Shown: positions 38,344 to 47,319, counted from the first letter of the stretch. The stretch is 53,472 nucleotides of DNA from Gammaproteobacteria bacterium (GCA_013288185.1 JABDCK010000005.1:1-53472); one strand, 5' to 3'. Numbers and translations are program-made. Notes: generated by a model from the sequence alone, not told the origin.

Positions 38344-39659
38344 TCCATTATCCTTTTCGATTGATATTTAGGCCTTAGTTGTCCTAATATTTTATTATCA
38401 GGTTCTAAAGTTAGTATTAATACATTATCGCTCGAATATAATGGAGTAACTTGATGTATTATGCCAATAGCGATACCAAATGTAATAAAATAATCACCTT
38501 GACGTAATTCTGGAACTTCAATTTCAAACTGTAAATCTACCGTATTTATGTTTCTTTCTTCTAATTCATGCAATTCTTTAGGAGACAATTCATGTATAAT
38601 ATCAAATACAGGCACGCCATGATTATTATCAAATCGTATTCCTATAATAAGATTTTTTATCTGATTTTCCTTTTCTGCAATAGAATTATGCTTTAAATGG
38701 TCTAATTGAACCTGTAATGAAATAGTTAATATGGTTCCCCTGATTATTATATTTGGATGTTTTACACCTGTAATCTGTGCATGGTTAATATATGCGCCAC
38801 CATTTCCCCAGGTTCGTTGAAGATCATTTTTATTAAGTAAAATACTTGATAAATTTCCGTCTGTTGCGGTCACTTTACATTCAATTGAATTATGTTGAAT
38901 GTCCTCTTTAAAAGGTTCTTGTTGATCAGGAAAAAGAATTTGGTAGTATTTGGTTACGGCTGTTTTCGTATCGCCCCAAAAAATATACTTACCCATATCA
39001 AGCACTAAAGCATTGTCACAAAATGTTTTTATAAGTTCAATTGCATGAGATACAAACAAAATCGTTGTTCCATTTGCTTTTAATTCTTCTAAGCGCTTAA
39101 AACACTTTAATTGAAAACGCGCATCACCTACTGCCAAGGCTTCATCAACAATTAATATATCTGGCTCAACCATGATTTGTACTGCAAAAGCCAATCTTAC
39201 CAATATCCCACTGGAATAAGTTTTCACTGGCCTATCAAGATGTTCCCCAATATCTGCAAAGGCAACTATTTTCTCAAATTTTTCCTCAACTTCTTCTCTT
39301 GTTAACCCTAACAAACAGCCATTTAAATAAACATTTTCTCTTCCGCTAAATTCTGGATTAAAGCCTGATCCTAGCTCTAGCAAAGCTGCCACGCGTCCTT
39401 TAACGGTTACATTGCCTTCACTAGGAGATAATATCCCCGTAATCAATTGCAATAGCGTACTTTTGCCACTGCCATTTTGGCCCATAATCCCAACACATTG
39501 CCCGCGCTTAATTTCAAAGGATAGTTCTCTTAATGCCCAGAAGGGTTTATAAAAGGTTTTTTGAGGAAAAATATATTGTTTCAATCTATCTTCTGGTCGA
39601 TGATAAATTTTATAACATTTTCCTAAGTTTTGCGCCTGGATAACAACATCACAAGACAT
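38331..39659 (-). CDS. wzt: O-antigen ABC transporter ATP-binding protein with carbohydrate-binding C-terminus
   Basis: A 442-residue ATPase driving export of completed lipid-linked O-chain with Wzm. The N-terminal domain has GIMGQNGSGKSTLLQLI (Walker A, about 60-76), YSSGILVRLAFAVQ (signature) and ILIVDEALAVGDARF (Walker B). Residues about 260-442 form a separate beta-rich domain, as in Wzt proteins whose C-terminus binds the modified chain end before export. Start at ATG 39659 because the longer frame to 39728 lies over wzm and is not family-like. The start overlaps wzm by 11 bases and the end overlaps the methyltransferase gene by 13. The linked chain-capping enzyme makes cap-dependent export likely. 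Confidence 0.92.
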   Translation of the reverse strand: MSCDVVIQAQNLGKCYKIYHRPEDRLKQYIFPQKTFYKPFWALRELSFEIKRGQCVGIMGQNGSGKSTLLQLITGILSPSEGNVTVKGRVAALLELGSGFNPEFSGRENVYLNGCLLGLTREEVEEKFEKIVAFADIGEHLDRPVKTYSSGILVRLAFAVQIMVEPDILIVDEALAVGDARFQLKCFKRLEELKANGTTILFVSHAIELIKTFCDNALVLDMGKYIFWGDTKTAVTKYYQILFPDQQEPFKEDIQHNSIECKVTATDGNLSSILLNKNDLQRTWGNGGAYINHAQITGVKHPNIIIRGTILTISLQVQLDHLKHNSIAEKENQIKNLIIGIRFDNNHGVPVFDIIHELSPKELHELEERNINTVDLQFEIEVPELRQGDYFITFGIAIGIIHQVTPLYSSDNVLILTLEPDNKILGQLRPKYQSKRIMEWAI

Positions 39660-40446
39660 CAGCAAATCCTTTACGTGTTTTTTGAAAAACGATAAATCCC
39701 ATCCATACAATAACAATACTACAGACACTATAAACCTTTAAAGCATTCCAATTTGGCATTTCGCTAAATAACAATACTTTTCTTGATTCTATAATAATCA
39801 CCGTTAAAGGATTGAGCATTGCTAGCATTCTCATTTTTGCTGGCAACATTTCTAAAGAATAAAATACCGGTGAAATAAATAATAAAACAGAAGTGATTAA
39901 TCCTGTGGTTTGTGTAATATCTCTTAAGTACACGCCCATGGAAGCTAAAAACCACAAAAACCCCATCAACATTAACAAATAGGGCGCAAGTATCACCGGA
40001 AAAAGCAATATGGTCCAAGCAAGATGCCCACAGAGCAACAGCTGACCCAACAGCAATACCACTAGACTAATGCCTGCATGGAATAATGCACTGCCCATCG
40101 TAATCCAGGGTAAAACTTCTAACGGAAAGACAACTTTTTTCACAAAATTCACATTACCAGTAATCAAGAGAGGTGCACGATTAATGCATTCTGCAAATAG
40201 GGTATGAATAATTAACCCAACAAATAAAATAAGGGTATAACTACTATAACTTTCTGTTTCAATTTCACTCCATCTGGCTTTAAATACAGTGGAAAAGAAA
40301 AAAGTATATACCCCCAACATCAGTAATGGTGTAAAAAATGACCACAGCAGACCCAATACAGAACCGCGGTAGCGAGAAAGAATTTCCCGTTTTATCATTT
40401 GTATAATAATTTGATGATTGGTGATTGCGCTTTTGATCATGCCCAT
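39649..40446 (-). CDS. wzm: O-antigen ABC transporter permease
   Basis: A 265-residue ABC-2-type permease with six predicted membrane segments. The family signature at the N-terminus, IKREILSRYRGSVLGLLWSF (about residues 19-38), matches Wzm/TagG proteins. A second landmark is the PVFYSLEMLPAKMRMLAMLNPLT segment near 193-215. It forms the channel with Wzt for transfer of undecaprenyl-linked polysaccharide to the periplasm. The ATG shares bases with the stop of the upstream 2-epimerase gene (TAATG). Confidence 0.93.
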   Translation of the reverse strand: MGMIKSAITNHQIIIQMIKREILSRYRGSVLGLLWSFFTPLLMLGVYTFFFSTVFKARWSEIETESYSSYTLILFVGLIIHTLFAECINRAPLLITGNVNFVKKVVFPLEVLPWITMGSALFHAGISLVVLLLGQLLLCGHLAWTILLFPVILAPYLLMLMGFLWFLASMGVYLRDITQTTGLITSVLLFISPVFYSLEMLPAKMRMLAMLNPLTVIIIESRKVLLFSEMPNWNALKVYSVCSIVIVWMGFIVFQKTRKGFADVL

Positions 40447-41573
40447 TATTTAAACCAGACCACCCGATTAATATAATCAATATAACTTAACACAATACGA
40501 ACAATTTTTTTGGAAACCTGCCCAGCCTCATAATCTGCCACCGTTTTGAGAATATAATCAGGTTGATTTTTTTGCGCAACCACCACTTTAATAGCATCCA
40601 GCACTTTCTCTGCTTTTAAGGTGCTCATAATCAAGGTGCCTTCATCCATGCCTTCAGGGCGTTCATGGGCTTCCCGAATGGTGATGGAACGCAATTTTAA
40701 AAATGACGTTTCTTCGGTAATTGTGCCACTGTCTGATAATACACAATAAGCTTCCATTTGTAATTTAATATAATCAGAAAAGCCAAAGGGTTTCAAAAAC
40801 TGAATGCGCTTATCCAAATGCTCCACCCCTTGCATTTTTTCTAAACGCATACGGGTGCGCGGATGGGTGGAGACTATCACCGGCATTTGATAAGTTTGCA
40901 CAATTTTATTCAGGGTTTCTAATAAATCCCCCAAATTTATTTGTGAATCCACATTTTCTTCTCGATGCGCACTGAGCAAAAAATATTTTTTAGGCGATAC
41001 CTGTAAATGTTTTAGAATAATGGAATCATTAATTTTTGGCATATAATGCTGTAATACTTCTTCCAGATGAGAGCCGGATTTTATGATTCTTTCACCGGGC
41101 AATCCTTCTGCTAGTAAATAACGCCTGGCATGTTCCGTGAGGACAATATTAATATCACTGAGATGATCCACCAATTTGCGATTGGCTTCTTCTGGCACAC
41201 GTTGATCAAAACAACGGTTACCTGCTTCCATATGAAAAATCGGAATTTGTCTTTTTTTAGCCGCAATCAGTGATAAACAAGAGTTGGTATCTCCATAAAT
41301 CAAAAAAGCTTCTGGCTTTTCCTTTTCTAATACTTTATCCGTCTCTTGCAAAACCTTAGCGATAGTATTGATAGCATGACTGCAGTCAGCCTCTAGAAAG
41401 TAATCCGGTTTTCTAATTTCTAAATCTTCAAAAAAGATCTGATTCATTTCATAATCAGCATTTTGACCGGTATGCACTAAAATATGCTGGGTATGTTTTT
41501 CTAATTCATGAATAACACGGCTCATTTTAATGAGTTCTGGTCGCGTACCTACAACCGTTATTATTTTTCGCAT
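40446..41573 (-). CDS. fnlC: UDP-HexNAc 2-epimerase, FnlC/WecB-like
   Basis: A 375-residue non-hydrolysing UDP-sugar 2-epimerase. Landmarks are VVGTRPELIKMSRV (residues 6-19), LVHTGQNADYEMNQIFFEDL, YGDTNSCLSLIAAKKRQIPIFHMEAGNRCFDQRVPEE (about 93-129), SAHREENVDS, STHPRTR and VLSDSGTITEE. The RKPDYFL and GNRCFDQRVPEE segments favour the FnlC/WbjD subgroup, which acts on UDP-6-deoxy-L-HexNAc, over housekeeping WecB. It overlaps the reductase gene by 13 bases. Likely role: the last step to UDP-L-FucNAc or UDP-L-QuiNAc. Confidence 0.85.
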   Translation of the reverse strand: MRKIITVVGTRPELIKMSRVIHELEKHTQHILVHTGQNADYEMNQIFFEDLEIRKPDYFLEADCSHAINTIAKVLQETDKVLEKEKPEAFLIYGDTNSCLSLIAAKKRQIPIFHMEAGNRCFDQRVPEEANRKLVDHLSDINIVLTEHARRYLLAEGLPGERIIKSGSHLEEVLQHYMPKINDSIILKHLQVSPKKYFLLSAHREENVDSQINLGDLLETLNKIVQTYQMPVIVSTHPRTRMRLEKMQGVEHLDKRIQFLKPFGFSDYIKLQMEAYCVLSDSGTITEETSFLKLRSITIREAHERPEGMDEGTLIMSTLKAEKVLDAIKVVVAQKNQPDYILKTVADYEAGQVSKKIVRIVLSYIDYINRVVWFK

Positions 41574-42394
41574 GCATACATCACTTGGATTAATTCAGGC
41601 CAACTGGGGGCTGTGTAACCAGTGGCTTGGGTAAAACGACTGCCGTTCAATGAACGGTCAATAGTTAGGGTTTCATCAGGAATAATCTGAATGGTTTTTT
41701 GATAAATTTTGGCAATTAAACTTAGCAAATCAAATTTATTAATCGGCTGTGAGGCTACATGATAAATCCCGGTTAACGATTGATGCTGGCACAGTATTTG
41801 TTTAATTATTTTCGCTAATTCAATTGTTGGAAAGCCTGAAAATATGGCTCGGGTATAGCCTTTGGTTTGTTCTTTTTGTGATAAAAACCACTCTAGTAAG
41901 CTTTTTTGGCTCGATTGATCGTGGCCAATAATGGAGGTGCGCAGGGTGAGAGCATGTGCATCAAGCACTTCTCCTAAGAGTTTTGACCGGCCATAAATAT
42001 CTTTTGCATCGGGGATATCTTCTTCATCATAATTCCCTTTTGCGCCAGAAAAGACGCAATCGGTACTTATTTGTATTAAACGCGTCTGGGTGGGTTTGCA
42101 TAGTGCAGATAATTGATGGGGGAGTTGTGAATTGATGGCAATCGCCTTTAAGGGCACATTGCCGTCAGATAATTGTTTGACTAATCCAATGCAATTGATG
42201 ACTGCATGAGGTTTTGCAATTTCAAAAGCTTTGCTAAGAGAATCTATGCTCTCTACTGACACATGGGGGATAATATTTTGATGCACGGTGGCGGTGCGGA
42301 CGGTACCAAAGACATGAAATGTATCGTCATTGGATAGAAATTTAAATAATGTGCGCCCTAACATTCCAGAGGCACCAAAAATTAGTATTCTCAT
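41561..42394 (-). CDS. RmlD-like SDR sugar-nucleotide 4-reductase
   Basis: A 277-residue short-chain dehydrogenase of the dTDP-4-dehydrorhamnose reductase superfamily. It has ILIFGASGMLGRTLFKFL (residues 3-20), AVINCIGLVKQL, the catalytic region RLIQISTDCVFSGAKGNYDE and DIYGRSKLLGEV (Tyr-x-x-x-Lys), and ATGYTAPSWPELI near the end. Next to an FnlC-type epimerase such proteins reduce the 4-keto group of UDP-6-deoxy-L-HexNAc-4-ulose. The dehydratase that makes this substrate is not adjacent, but the pseB gene at the other end of the locus could supply it. Confidence 0.83.
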   Translation of the reverse strand: MRILIFGASGMLGRTLFKFLSNDDTFHVFGTVRTATVHQNIIPHVSVESIDSLSKAFEIAKPHAVINCIGLVKQLSDGNVPLKAIAINSQLPHQLSALCKPTQTRLIQISTDCVFSGAKGNYDEEDIPDAKDIYGRSKLLGEVLDAHALTLRTSIIGHDQSSQKSLLEWFLSQKEQTKGYTRAIFSGFPTIELAKIIKQILCQHQSLTGIYHVASQPINKFDLLSLIAKIYQKTIQIIPDETLTIDRSLNGSRFTQATGYTAPSWPELIQVMYACEK

Positions 42395-42396
42395 CG

Positions 42397-43056
42397 TTAA
42401 TCCTTCAACGTATAAATTCCACTAGGACTGGCAATAAAAACTTTATCAGCCGGGCGAATGGCAAACAAGCCATTACAAACCACCCCCGTAATATTGTTAA
42501 TTTTCTGTTCTAAATCTATGGGTTGTAAAATATTGAGATTATAGACATCGATGATTTGGTTGCCATTATCCGTGATAAACCCATCTCGGTAGATGGGATC
42601 TCCTCCTAATTTAACCATTTCACGCGCGACATAACTGCGGGCCATGGGAATCACTTCAATAGGTAAGGGAAAAGTGCCCAATTGTTTTACCTGTTTAGAT
42701 TCATCAATAATGCAGAGGAATTTTTGTGCAACGGCAGCAAGAATTTTCTCGCGTGTTAACGCGCCACCCCCTCCTTTAATCAATTGTCGATGTGCATTAC
42801 ATTCATCTGCGCCATCAATATAAAGGCTAATGGGACCTTGGTTAATATCTACTACCGGAATAAGCAGAGCACGCAGCTGCTTTTCTGTTTGCACAGAGCT
42901 GGGTACTGCACCAATAATACGATGTTTTTGCTCTGCTAATGCATCAATAAAATACTTAACGGTACTACCGGTACCAATACCGAGAATCGTGTCATCTTCA
43001 ATTTCTTTTAATGCCGCCAGGGCTGCAGAGAGTTTTAATGCATTTTGGGTAGTCAT
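42397..43056 (-). CDS. rpiA: Ribose-5-phosphate isomerase A
   Basis: Interconverts ribose 5-phosphate and ribulose 5-phosphate. The 219-residue product has [17 protein letters not shown] near residues 23-39, [29 protein letters not shown] near 75-103 and the strand [14 protein letters not shown] chose ATG 43056 over a longer frame to 43083, because its ATGA overlap with the EVE gene gives normal coupling and it matches E. coli length (219 residues). It complements transketolase in the pentose phosphate pathway. Confidence 0.95.
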   Translation of the reverse strand: MTTQNALKLSAALAALKEIEDDTILGIGTGSTVKYFIDALAEQKHRIIGAVPSSVQTEKQLRALLIPVVDINQGPISLYIDGADECNAHRQLIKGGGGALTREKILAAVAQKFLCIIDESKQVKQLGTFPLPIEVIPMARSYVAREMVKLGGDPIYRDGFITDNGNQIIDVYNLNILQPIDLEQKINNITGVVCNGLFAIRPADKVFIASPSGIYTLKD

Positions 43057-43469
43057 ACGGTTTCCTTGAGTAGAAGATGCCATTGCTTGGCGGTGATGGG
43101 CATAATGGATAAACGATTACCTTTGCGAACCAGGATAAGATCTGCAAGCTGAGGGTTTTGTTTGATAAGCGCAAGGGGGATGGGTTTGGTAAGTTTTTCC
43201 TTTAGCTTCACATCTACACAAAACCAGGGGGGTGTTTTCTCTGGATAGCCCGCCTTTACCACCTCCATAATGCCAACAATGGCAGGGACCGCACAGCTGG
43301 AATGGTAAAAAAAGACCTCATCACCTATTTGGATATTATCTCTTAAGGTGTTCCTGGCTTGATAGTTCCGGACCCCATCCCAGGGGGCAGTTTGGTTGGG
43401 AGACCGAGCCAAGTCATCAATACTAAAAGTATTGGGCTCTGATTTGAAAAGCCAATAATGTTGCGTCAT
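43053..43469 (-). CDS. EVE domain-containing protein
   Basis: A 138-residue protein made of one EVE domain, a PUA-like fold that binds modified bases. Landmarks: [20 protein letters not shown] at the start, [15 protein letters not shown] (about 30-44), [18 protein letters not shown] (about 50-67), and the C-terminal [11 protein letters not shown]. Start at ATG 43469; a longer frame to 43505 runs into the promoter area. Gammaproteobacterial EVE genes often sit near zapA/ygfA/rpiA, as here. The exact substrate is unknown. Confidence 0.9.
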   Translation of the reverse strand: MTQHYWLFKSEPNTFSIDDLARSPNQTAPWDGVRNYQARNTLRDNIQIGDEVFFYHSSCAVPAIVGIMEVVKAGYPEKTPPWFCVDVKLKEKLTKPIPLALIKQNPQLADLILVRKGNRLSIMPITAKQWHLLLKETV

Positions 43470-43552
43470 GGACGCAAGTTTATGGAAATCTAGGCAAAGA
43501 GTCAAAAGCCACTATACTATTAGCAACTGTGCAAAAGTTAAAAGGCGAAATT

Positions 43553-43651
43553 ATGGTCCGTAGAGGCTTTAATACAATATCTTTTTTAGTCCTGACCGTT
43601 GGTCTTGGTATTGGGGTGAGTAGCTACTGGCTGCTTCATGCAGGTCTATAG
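43553..43651 (+). CDS. Possible 32-residue single-membrane-segment micro-protein
   Basis: A short frame starting ATG 43553 with an AAGGCG site 7-8 bases upstream encodes a basic N-terminus (MVRRGF), one hydrophobic segment (SFLVLTVGLGIGVSSYWLLH) and a stop at 43649-43651. It overlaps the last bases of ygfA on the other strand. Size and layout fit a small membrane protein, but coding cannot be confirmed without homologues. Confidence 0.35.
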   Translation: MVRRGFNTISFLVLTVGLGIGVSSYWLLHAGL

Positions 43652-44211
43652 ATCTGCTTCTCAGTAATTATCTCATCTAACTTGATATCCAAGTCTGAAT
43701 GGGGCAGATCTTCAACGCATTGTAAATCATAAGCCAATCCCACCAAGCGTGGGGATTGTCCTGACCGAACCTTAGCAAAAGTTTTATCATAATACCCCCC
43801 TCCCATGCCGAGCCGATTACCGGCACTATCAAAAGCCAGCAGTGGAAATAAAACTAAGTCCAACGCCTCAAGGGCAATGGTTTGATTGATTTGCGCGGGC
43901 GTTAAAATGCCATAATGACCTGGGATCAAAGCGGTTGCTTCGTCCACCTTCACAAAAGTAAGGGTGCCATGGGTACTGATAATAGGAAAATAACAAGACT
44001 TCTGTAGCAAACAAGCTTGCTTGAAAATATGCGTGGTGGACACTTCATCTGCAAGGGAATGGTAAAGCGCAATATGCTGTGCGCGCTGAAAATCATTGCT
44101 TTGAAAAAGACGGGTGGCGATATTCTCAGAAAACTGCTGGCGTTGGCTAGGGGTCAATGCCTGGCGTTTTTTGCGCATTTGATTGCGCAGCTGTTGCTTT
44201 AAGGCTTTCAA
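43636..44211 (-). CDS. ygfA: 5-formyltetrahydrofolate cyclo-ligase
   Basis: Converts 5-formyl-THF to 5,10-methenyl-THF with ATP. The protein of about 191 residues has the N-terminal RKKRQALTPSQRQQFSENIA, AQHIALYHSLADEVST, CYFPIISTHGTLTFVKV and the family signature RLGMGGGYYDKTFAK. The open frame reaches 44343, but its first part is the 6S RNA sequence, so the start must lie downstream: TTG 44211 (MKALKQQLRNQ, with GGAA upstream) or ATG 44178 (MRKKRQAL, as in E. coli). In E. coli the gene is co-transcribed with 6S RNA; the same order here supports that. Confidence 0.9.
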   Translation of the reverse strand: MKALKQQLRNQMRKKRQALTPSQRQQFSENIATRLFQSNDFQRAQHIALYHSLADEVSTTHIFKQACLLQKSCYFPIISTHGTLTFVKVDEATALIPGHYGILTPAQINQTIALEALDLVLFPLLAFDSAGNRLGMGGGYYDKTFAKVRSGQSPRLVGLAYDLQCVEDLPHSDLDIKLDEIITEKQIYRPA

Positions 44212-44232
44212 TGATGATTCCAAATTAAAAGT

Positions 44233-44419
44233 GGCTTTCTTCCAGCGTGACGCTGCACCTTTTGCCCCTGAACCCAACAGTTCAAGTGGGAACCTCAGAA
44301 TTGTATCAGGCTTTCCACACGTGGTGGACATGCACAACAACAATGCGTTCTAGCTCCCTGGCATATAAGCATCGGCTCGAGAGACGTAAGGGCGCTCACG
44401 GGCACACCAGCAGAAAGCC
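44233..44419 (-). ncRNA. ssrS: 6S RNA
   Basis: A regulatory RNA that binds sigma-70 RNA polymerase holoenzyme in stationary phase by imitating an open promoter. Its place between zapA and ygfA is the conserved gammaproteobacterial position. The end arms pair exactly (GGCTTTCT at the 5' end with AGAAAGCC at the 3' end). The conserved GAGCCGAT lies near the 5' side (44371-44378) and the TGAAC...GTTCA hairpin near the 3' side (44269-44284), as in E. coli 6S. Length of about 187 nt matches E. coli (184 nt). Exact ends are inferred from the closing stem. The upstream zapA promoter probably drives it, with processing from the longer transcript. Confidence 0.9.
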
Positions 44420-44423
44420 AACA

Positions 44424-44714
44424 CTATGCTAAAACCGTATCAATTTTTTCTTGTAATAACTTAAGGCGATCTGAAAAAACATCACTAGGTTGAGGCGAAT
44501 TTTTTAAGTTTAACAATTCATAAGAGACATTGAGTGCAGCCATGATAGCAATTCTATCAATGCCAACCACTCTCCCATGGGTGCGAATTTGACGCATCTG
44601 CTTATCAAGATAAACGGCAGCCTCGAGTAGTGCTTGCTCCTCTTCTTTTGGGCAAGCAACCCGAAATTCCTTTTCGAGTAATCGAATAGTTACACCATTT
44701 TCCCCAACACTCAT
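44424..44714 (-). CDS. zapA: Cell division protein ZapA
   Basis: Cytoplasmic FtsZ-associated protein that crosslinks protofilaments in the Z ring. The 96-residue product from ATG 44714 begins MSVGENGVTIRLLEKEFRVACPKEEEQALLEAAVYLDKQM, the ZapA N-terminal globular domain with the FxVxCPxxExxxL pattern. A C-terminal helix follows (MAALNVSYELLNLK...). The longer frame from 44759 would start over the promoter; GGAG stands about 10 bases before 44714. It is directly followed by 6S RNA. Confidence 0.93.
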   Translation of the reverse strand: MSVGENGVTIRLLEKEFRVACPKEEEQALLEAAVYLDKQMRQIRTHGRVVGIDRIAIMAALNVSYELLNLKNSPQPSDVFSDRLKLLQEKIDTVLA

Positions 44715-44754
44715 TAAGTTAATGCTCCAGCAAAATATGAACGATCTCCCTTCT

Positions 44755-44784
44755 ATCATATGAAGAATGGACGCATGTGGTCAA
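44755..44784 (-). promoter_or_regulatory. Sigma-70-type promoter of zapA-ssrS-ygfA
   Basis: On the minus strand, TTGACC (44784-44779) and TATGAT (44760-44755) are separated by 18 bases. Five of six positions match consensus in each hexamer. The predicted start is near 44748, about 34 bases before the zapA ATG. Consensus match only. Confidence 0.55.
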
Positions 44785-44849
44785 TATAAAGGATATGATA
44801 AGCTTAACATAAATGAATGGGTGCTATTAAGTGAGGGAGTAAACAAATA

Positions 44850-46157
44850 ATGGGGCACTTTTCTCAATTTCAGCCGCGCCGCCAGCAAGTCTTTGATAAA
44901 ATGGTTGAAAATAGCGTGGCGGTTGTGGCAGCAGGCAAAAACCAGTATCGAAATGGTGATACGGAGTATCCTTTTCGTCAAGATAGCTATTTTTATTATT
45001 TAACCGGTTTTGAAGAAAGTCATGCCATTGTGGTTTTAGTAAAAAAACAACAAAAGCAATGGTGCATTTTATTTTGCCAAGAAAAGGACCCCAGTGTTGA
45101 AATGTGGACCGGGGAGCGCGTGGGGGTGCAAGGGGCACTGCAATTAGGTTTTGATGCAGCCTATCCACTACAAGATGCACCCTTTCAATTTTCAGAACTG
45201 CTAGAAGATATTACGACGGTCTATCATCTTATCCATCATCAAGGCGCATTTGATAAAAAATTATTCTCCTGGATAAGCAAAGTGCGCAAGAAAACCCGCC
45301 AAGGCATACAAGCACCCTATCAATTTATTGATTTGCGCAAGATAGTAAATGAATTACGCTTGATTAAAACGCCAGAAGAATTAGTTGCGGTGCGCCGCGC
45401 ATGTGAAATTTCGGTCCATGCGCATATTCAAGCGATGCAACGCTGCCAAGCGGGGATGCATGAATATGAGTTGGAAGCCATTTTATTACAGGAATTTTAT
45501 CGTCAAGGGAGTCGTTATCCGGCCTACCCCTCTATTGTAGCCAGCGGGAATAATGCGTGCACCTTGCATTATACGCGCAATAATTCTGTAATCGCGGCTA
45601 AAGATTTAGTGCTCATCGATGCTGGCGCGGAATATAAAAATTATGCCGCAGATATTACCCGTGTTTTTCCCGCCAGCGGACAATTTTCTGCACCTCAACA
45701 GGCGATTTATGAATTAGTATTAGCCTCGCAAATGGCCGCCATTGAACAGGTTGCCAGTGGCGTTACCTGGGACCGTATGCAGCAAAGAATTCTGGAAGTA
45801 TTAGTGGCAGGTTTAGTCGATTTAAAAATTTTAAAAGGAACCGTAAGTACCTTGATAGCAGAAAAAGCCTATCTGCCTTTTTATATGCATAGCAGTGGTC
45901 ATTGGTTGGGGTTAGATGTGCATGATGTGGGCGATTATAAAACTGACGGGCAATGGCGCGCGTTGCGCGAAGGTATGCTCTTAACTATTGAGCCAGGCCT
46001 TTATTTTGCAGAATCAAACGTTTTAGTGCCTGAAAAATGGCGGGGGATTGGGGTGAGAATAGAAGATGATATTCTCGTGACAAAGCAGGGCGCAGAGGTG
46101 CTGACGGACGGGGCCCCTAAAACCGTGAGAGAGATTGAAAAATTGCATGCATTATGA
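44850..46157 (+). CDS. pepP: Xaa-Pro aminopeptidase (aminopeptidase P)
   Basis: A cytoplasmic di-manganese peptidase releasing the N-terminal residue before proline. The 435-residue protein has the N-terminal domain (RNGDTEYPFRQDSYFYYLTGFEES) and the pita-bread catalytic domain. That domain contains LIDAGAEYKNYAADITRVFP (two Asp ligands, about 253-272), SSGHWLGLDVHDVG (His ligand), LTIEPGLYF and GVRIEDDILVT (Glu ligands). Its stop overlaps ubiH. The E. coli order ygfB-pepP-ubiH-ubiI is kept, except that ygfB is missing here. Confidence 0.96.
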   Translation: MGHFSQFQPRRQQVFDKMVENSVAVVAAGKNQYRNGDTEYPFRQDSYFYYLTGFEESHAIVVLVKKQQKQWCILFCQEKDPSVEMWTGERVGVQGALQLGFDAAYPLQDAPFQFSELLEDITTVYHLIHHQGAFDKKLFSWISKVRKKTRQGIQAPYQFIDLRKIVNELRLIKTPEELVAVRRACEISVHAHIQAMQRCQAGMHEYELEAILLQEFYRQGSRYPAYPSIVASGNNACTLHYTRNNSVIAAKDLVLIDAGAEYKNYAADITRVFPASGQFSAPQQAIYELVLASQMAAIEQVASGVTWDRMQQRILEVLVAGLVDLKILKGTVSTLIAEKAYLPFYMHSSGHWLGLDVHDVGDYKTDGQWRALREGMLLTIEPGLYFAESNVLVPEKWRGIGVRIEDDILVTKQGAEVLTDGAPKTVREIEKLHAL

Positions 46158-47319
46158 TTGCGTTATTGTAGGCGGAGGAATTGTCGGCGCGAGCATGGCG
46201 ATTATGCTTGGGCAAATGCATTACCGCGTTTTATTGTTAGAAAAGCAATCCGTACTTGCGCAACCAGAACCTATGGATGCGCGGACTATTGCGTTATCGT
46301 ATGCGAGTTTTTGTATTTATTCGGCCTTGGGGCTTTGGCAACCGGTGGCAGATAAAGCGGTACCTATTGAACAAGTATGGGTGAGCATGCAAGGCCAATA
46401 TGGGGGCAGTCATTTGGATTGTCAGCAAGAAGGGTTGCCGGCCTTAGGATTTGTGGTGGGTGCGCAGCATTTAGAAGAAGTCTTATATGGTGCATTGGCA
46501 TCACTTGAAACGGTAACGGTTTTAAGACCGGCCACGCTGCTCTCGCAACAAGGTTATCCGGATAATTGGCATTTATTAGTGCAGGCACAAGATGCAACAC
46601 AAGCCGTGACCTGTCGTTTATTAGTGGCGGCAGATGGTGTGCAATCCATACTCAGAGAGTCGCAGGGTATCCCCTGGGTTAAAAAAGATTATGGCCATTA
46701 TGCCATCATGACAAATGTGCGTTGGCACGCGGCAACCAAAGGCGTGGCGATAGAGCGCTTTTTGCCCCAAGGGGCCATTGCATTACTGCCTTGGCAAAAT
46801 GATTGGGCTACCTGTATTTGGACATTGGCACAAGTGCAAGCGAAAACGTTGAGTGCATTACCTGCAGATGAATTTTTAGCCGCTTGCCAACGTGCGTTGG
46901 GTGGGCGGATGGGACAATTATTGCAAGTGGGAAAAAGACATTGCTTTCCTTTGCAAATGCAATTTGCCACGACGCAAATAACCTCACGTTTTATGTTGGC
47001 GGGTAATGCTGCGCATAGTCTGCACCCGATTGCAGCACAAGGTTTAAACTTAAGCCTTCGGGATATTTGGCAATTACGCGGTCAATTATTGAAGGCAAGA
47101 GCAACCCCCTGTGATATTGGTTCCCCCGTTTTTCTCGCAGAATATTACGCTAGGCGCAAAGCAGATCAAACGCGCATGATTTTTGCGACGGATTGGATTG
47201 CGCGATTTATGGCGAGTGGCACTTTGCCAGGTGCGTTGCGTGCTATGGGGATGACGTTATTCGACAGTTTTACGCCATGCAAGCGCCTCTTTACACAAGC
47301 AGGAATGGGGATGTTGTAA
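46147..47319 (+). CDS. ubiH: 2-octaprenyl-6-methoxyphenol hydroxylase (UbiH)
   Basis: FAD-dependent monooxygenase hydroxylating the ubiquinone ring. The 390-residue product starts MHYDCVIVGGGIVGASMAIML with the FAD dinucleotide motif. It has the second motif LVAADGVQSILRE near residues 155-167 and the FAD-pyrophosphate motif MLAGNAAHSLHPIAAQGLNLSLRD near 281-304, in which GNAAxxLHPIA is typical of UbiH. I chose ATG 46147 instead of TTG 46135. It overlaps pepP by 11 bases and is followed directly by ubiI. Confidence 0.92.
   Translation: MHYDCVIVGGGIVGASMAIMLGQMHYRVLLLEKQSVLAQPEPMDARTIALSYASFCIYSALGLWQPVADKAVPIEQVWVSMQGQYGGSHLDCQQEGLPALGFVVGAQHLEEVLYGALASLETVTVLRPATLLSQQGYPDNWHLLVQAQDATQAVTCRLLVAADGVQSILRESQGIPWVKKDYGHYAIMTNVRWHAATKGVAIERFLPQGAIALLPWQNDWATCIWTLAQVQAKTLSALPADEFLAACQRALGGRMGQLLQVGKRHCFPLQMQFATTQITSRFMLAGNAAHSLHPIAAQGLNLSLRDIWQLRGQLLKARATPCDIGSPVFLAEYYARRKADQTRMIFATDWIARFMASGTLPGALRAMGMTLFDSFTPCKRLFTQAGMGML

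Noticed and set aside
44212-44343. N-terminal extension of YgfA to 44343
   Set aside because: The region is the 6S RNA gene and its translation does not look like the family.
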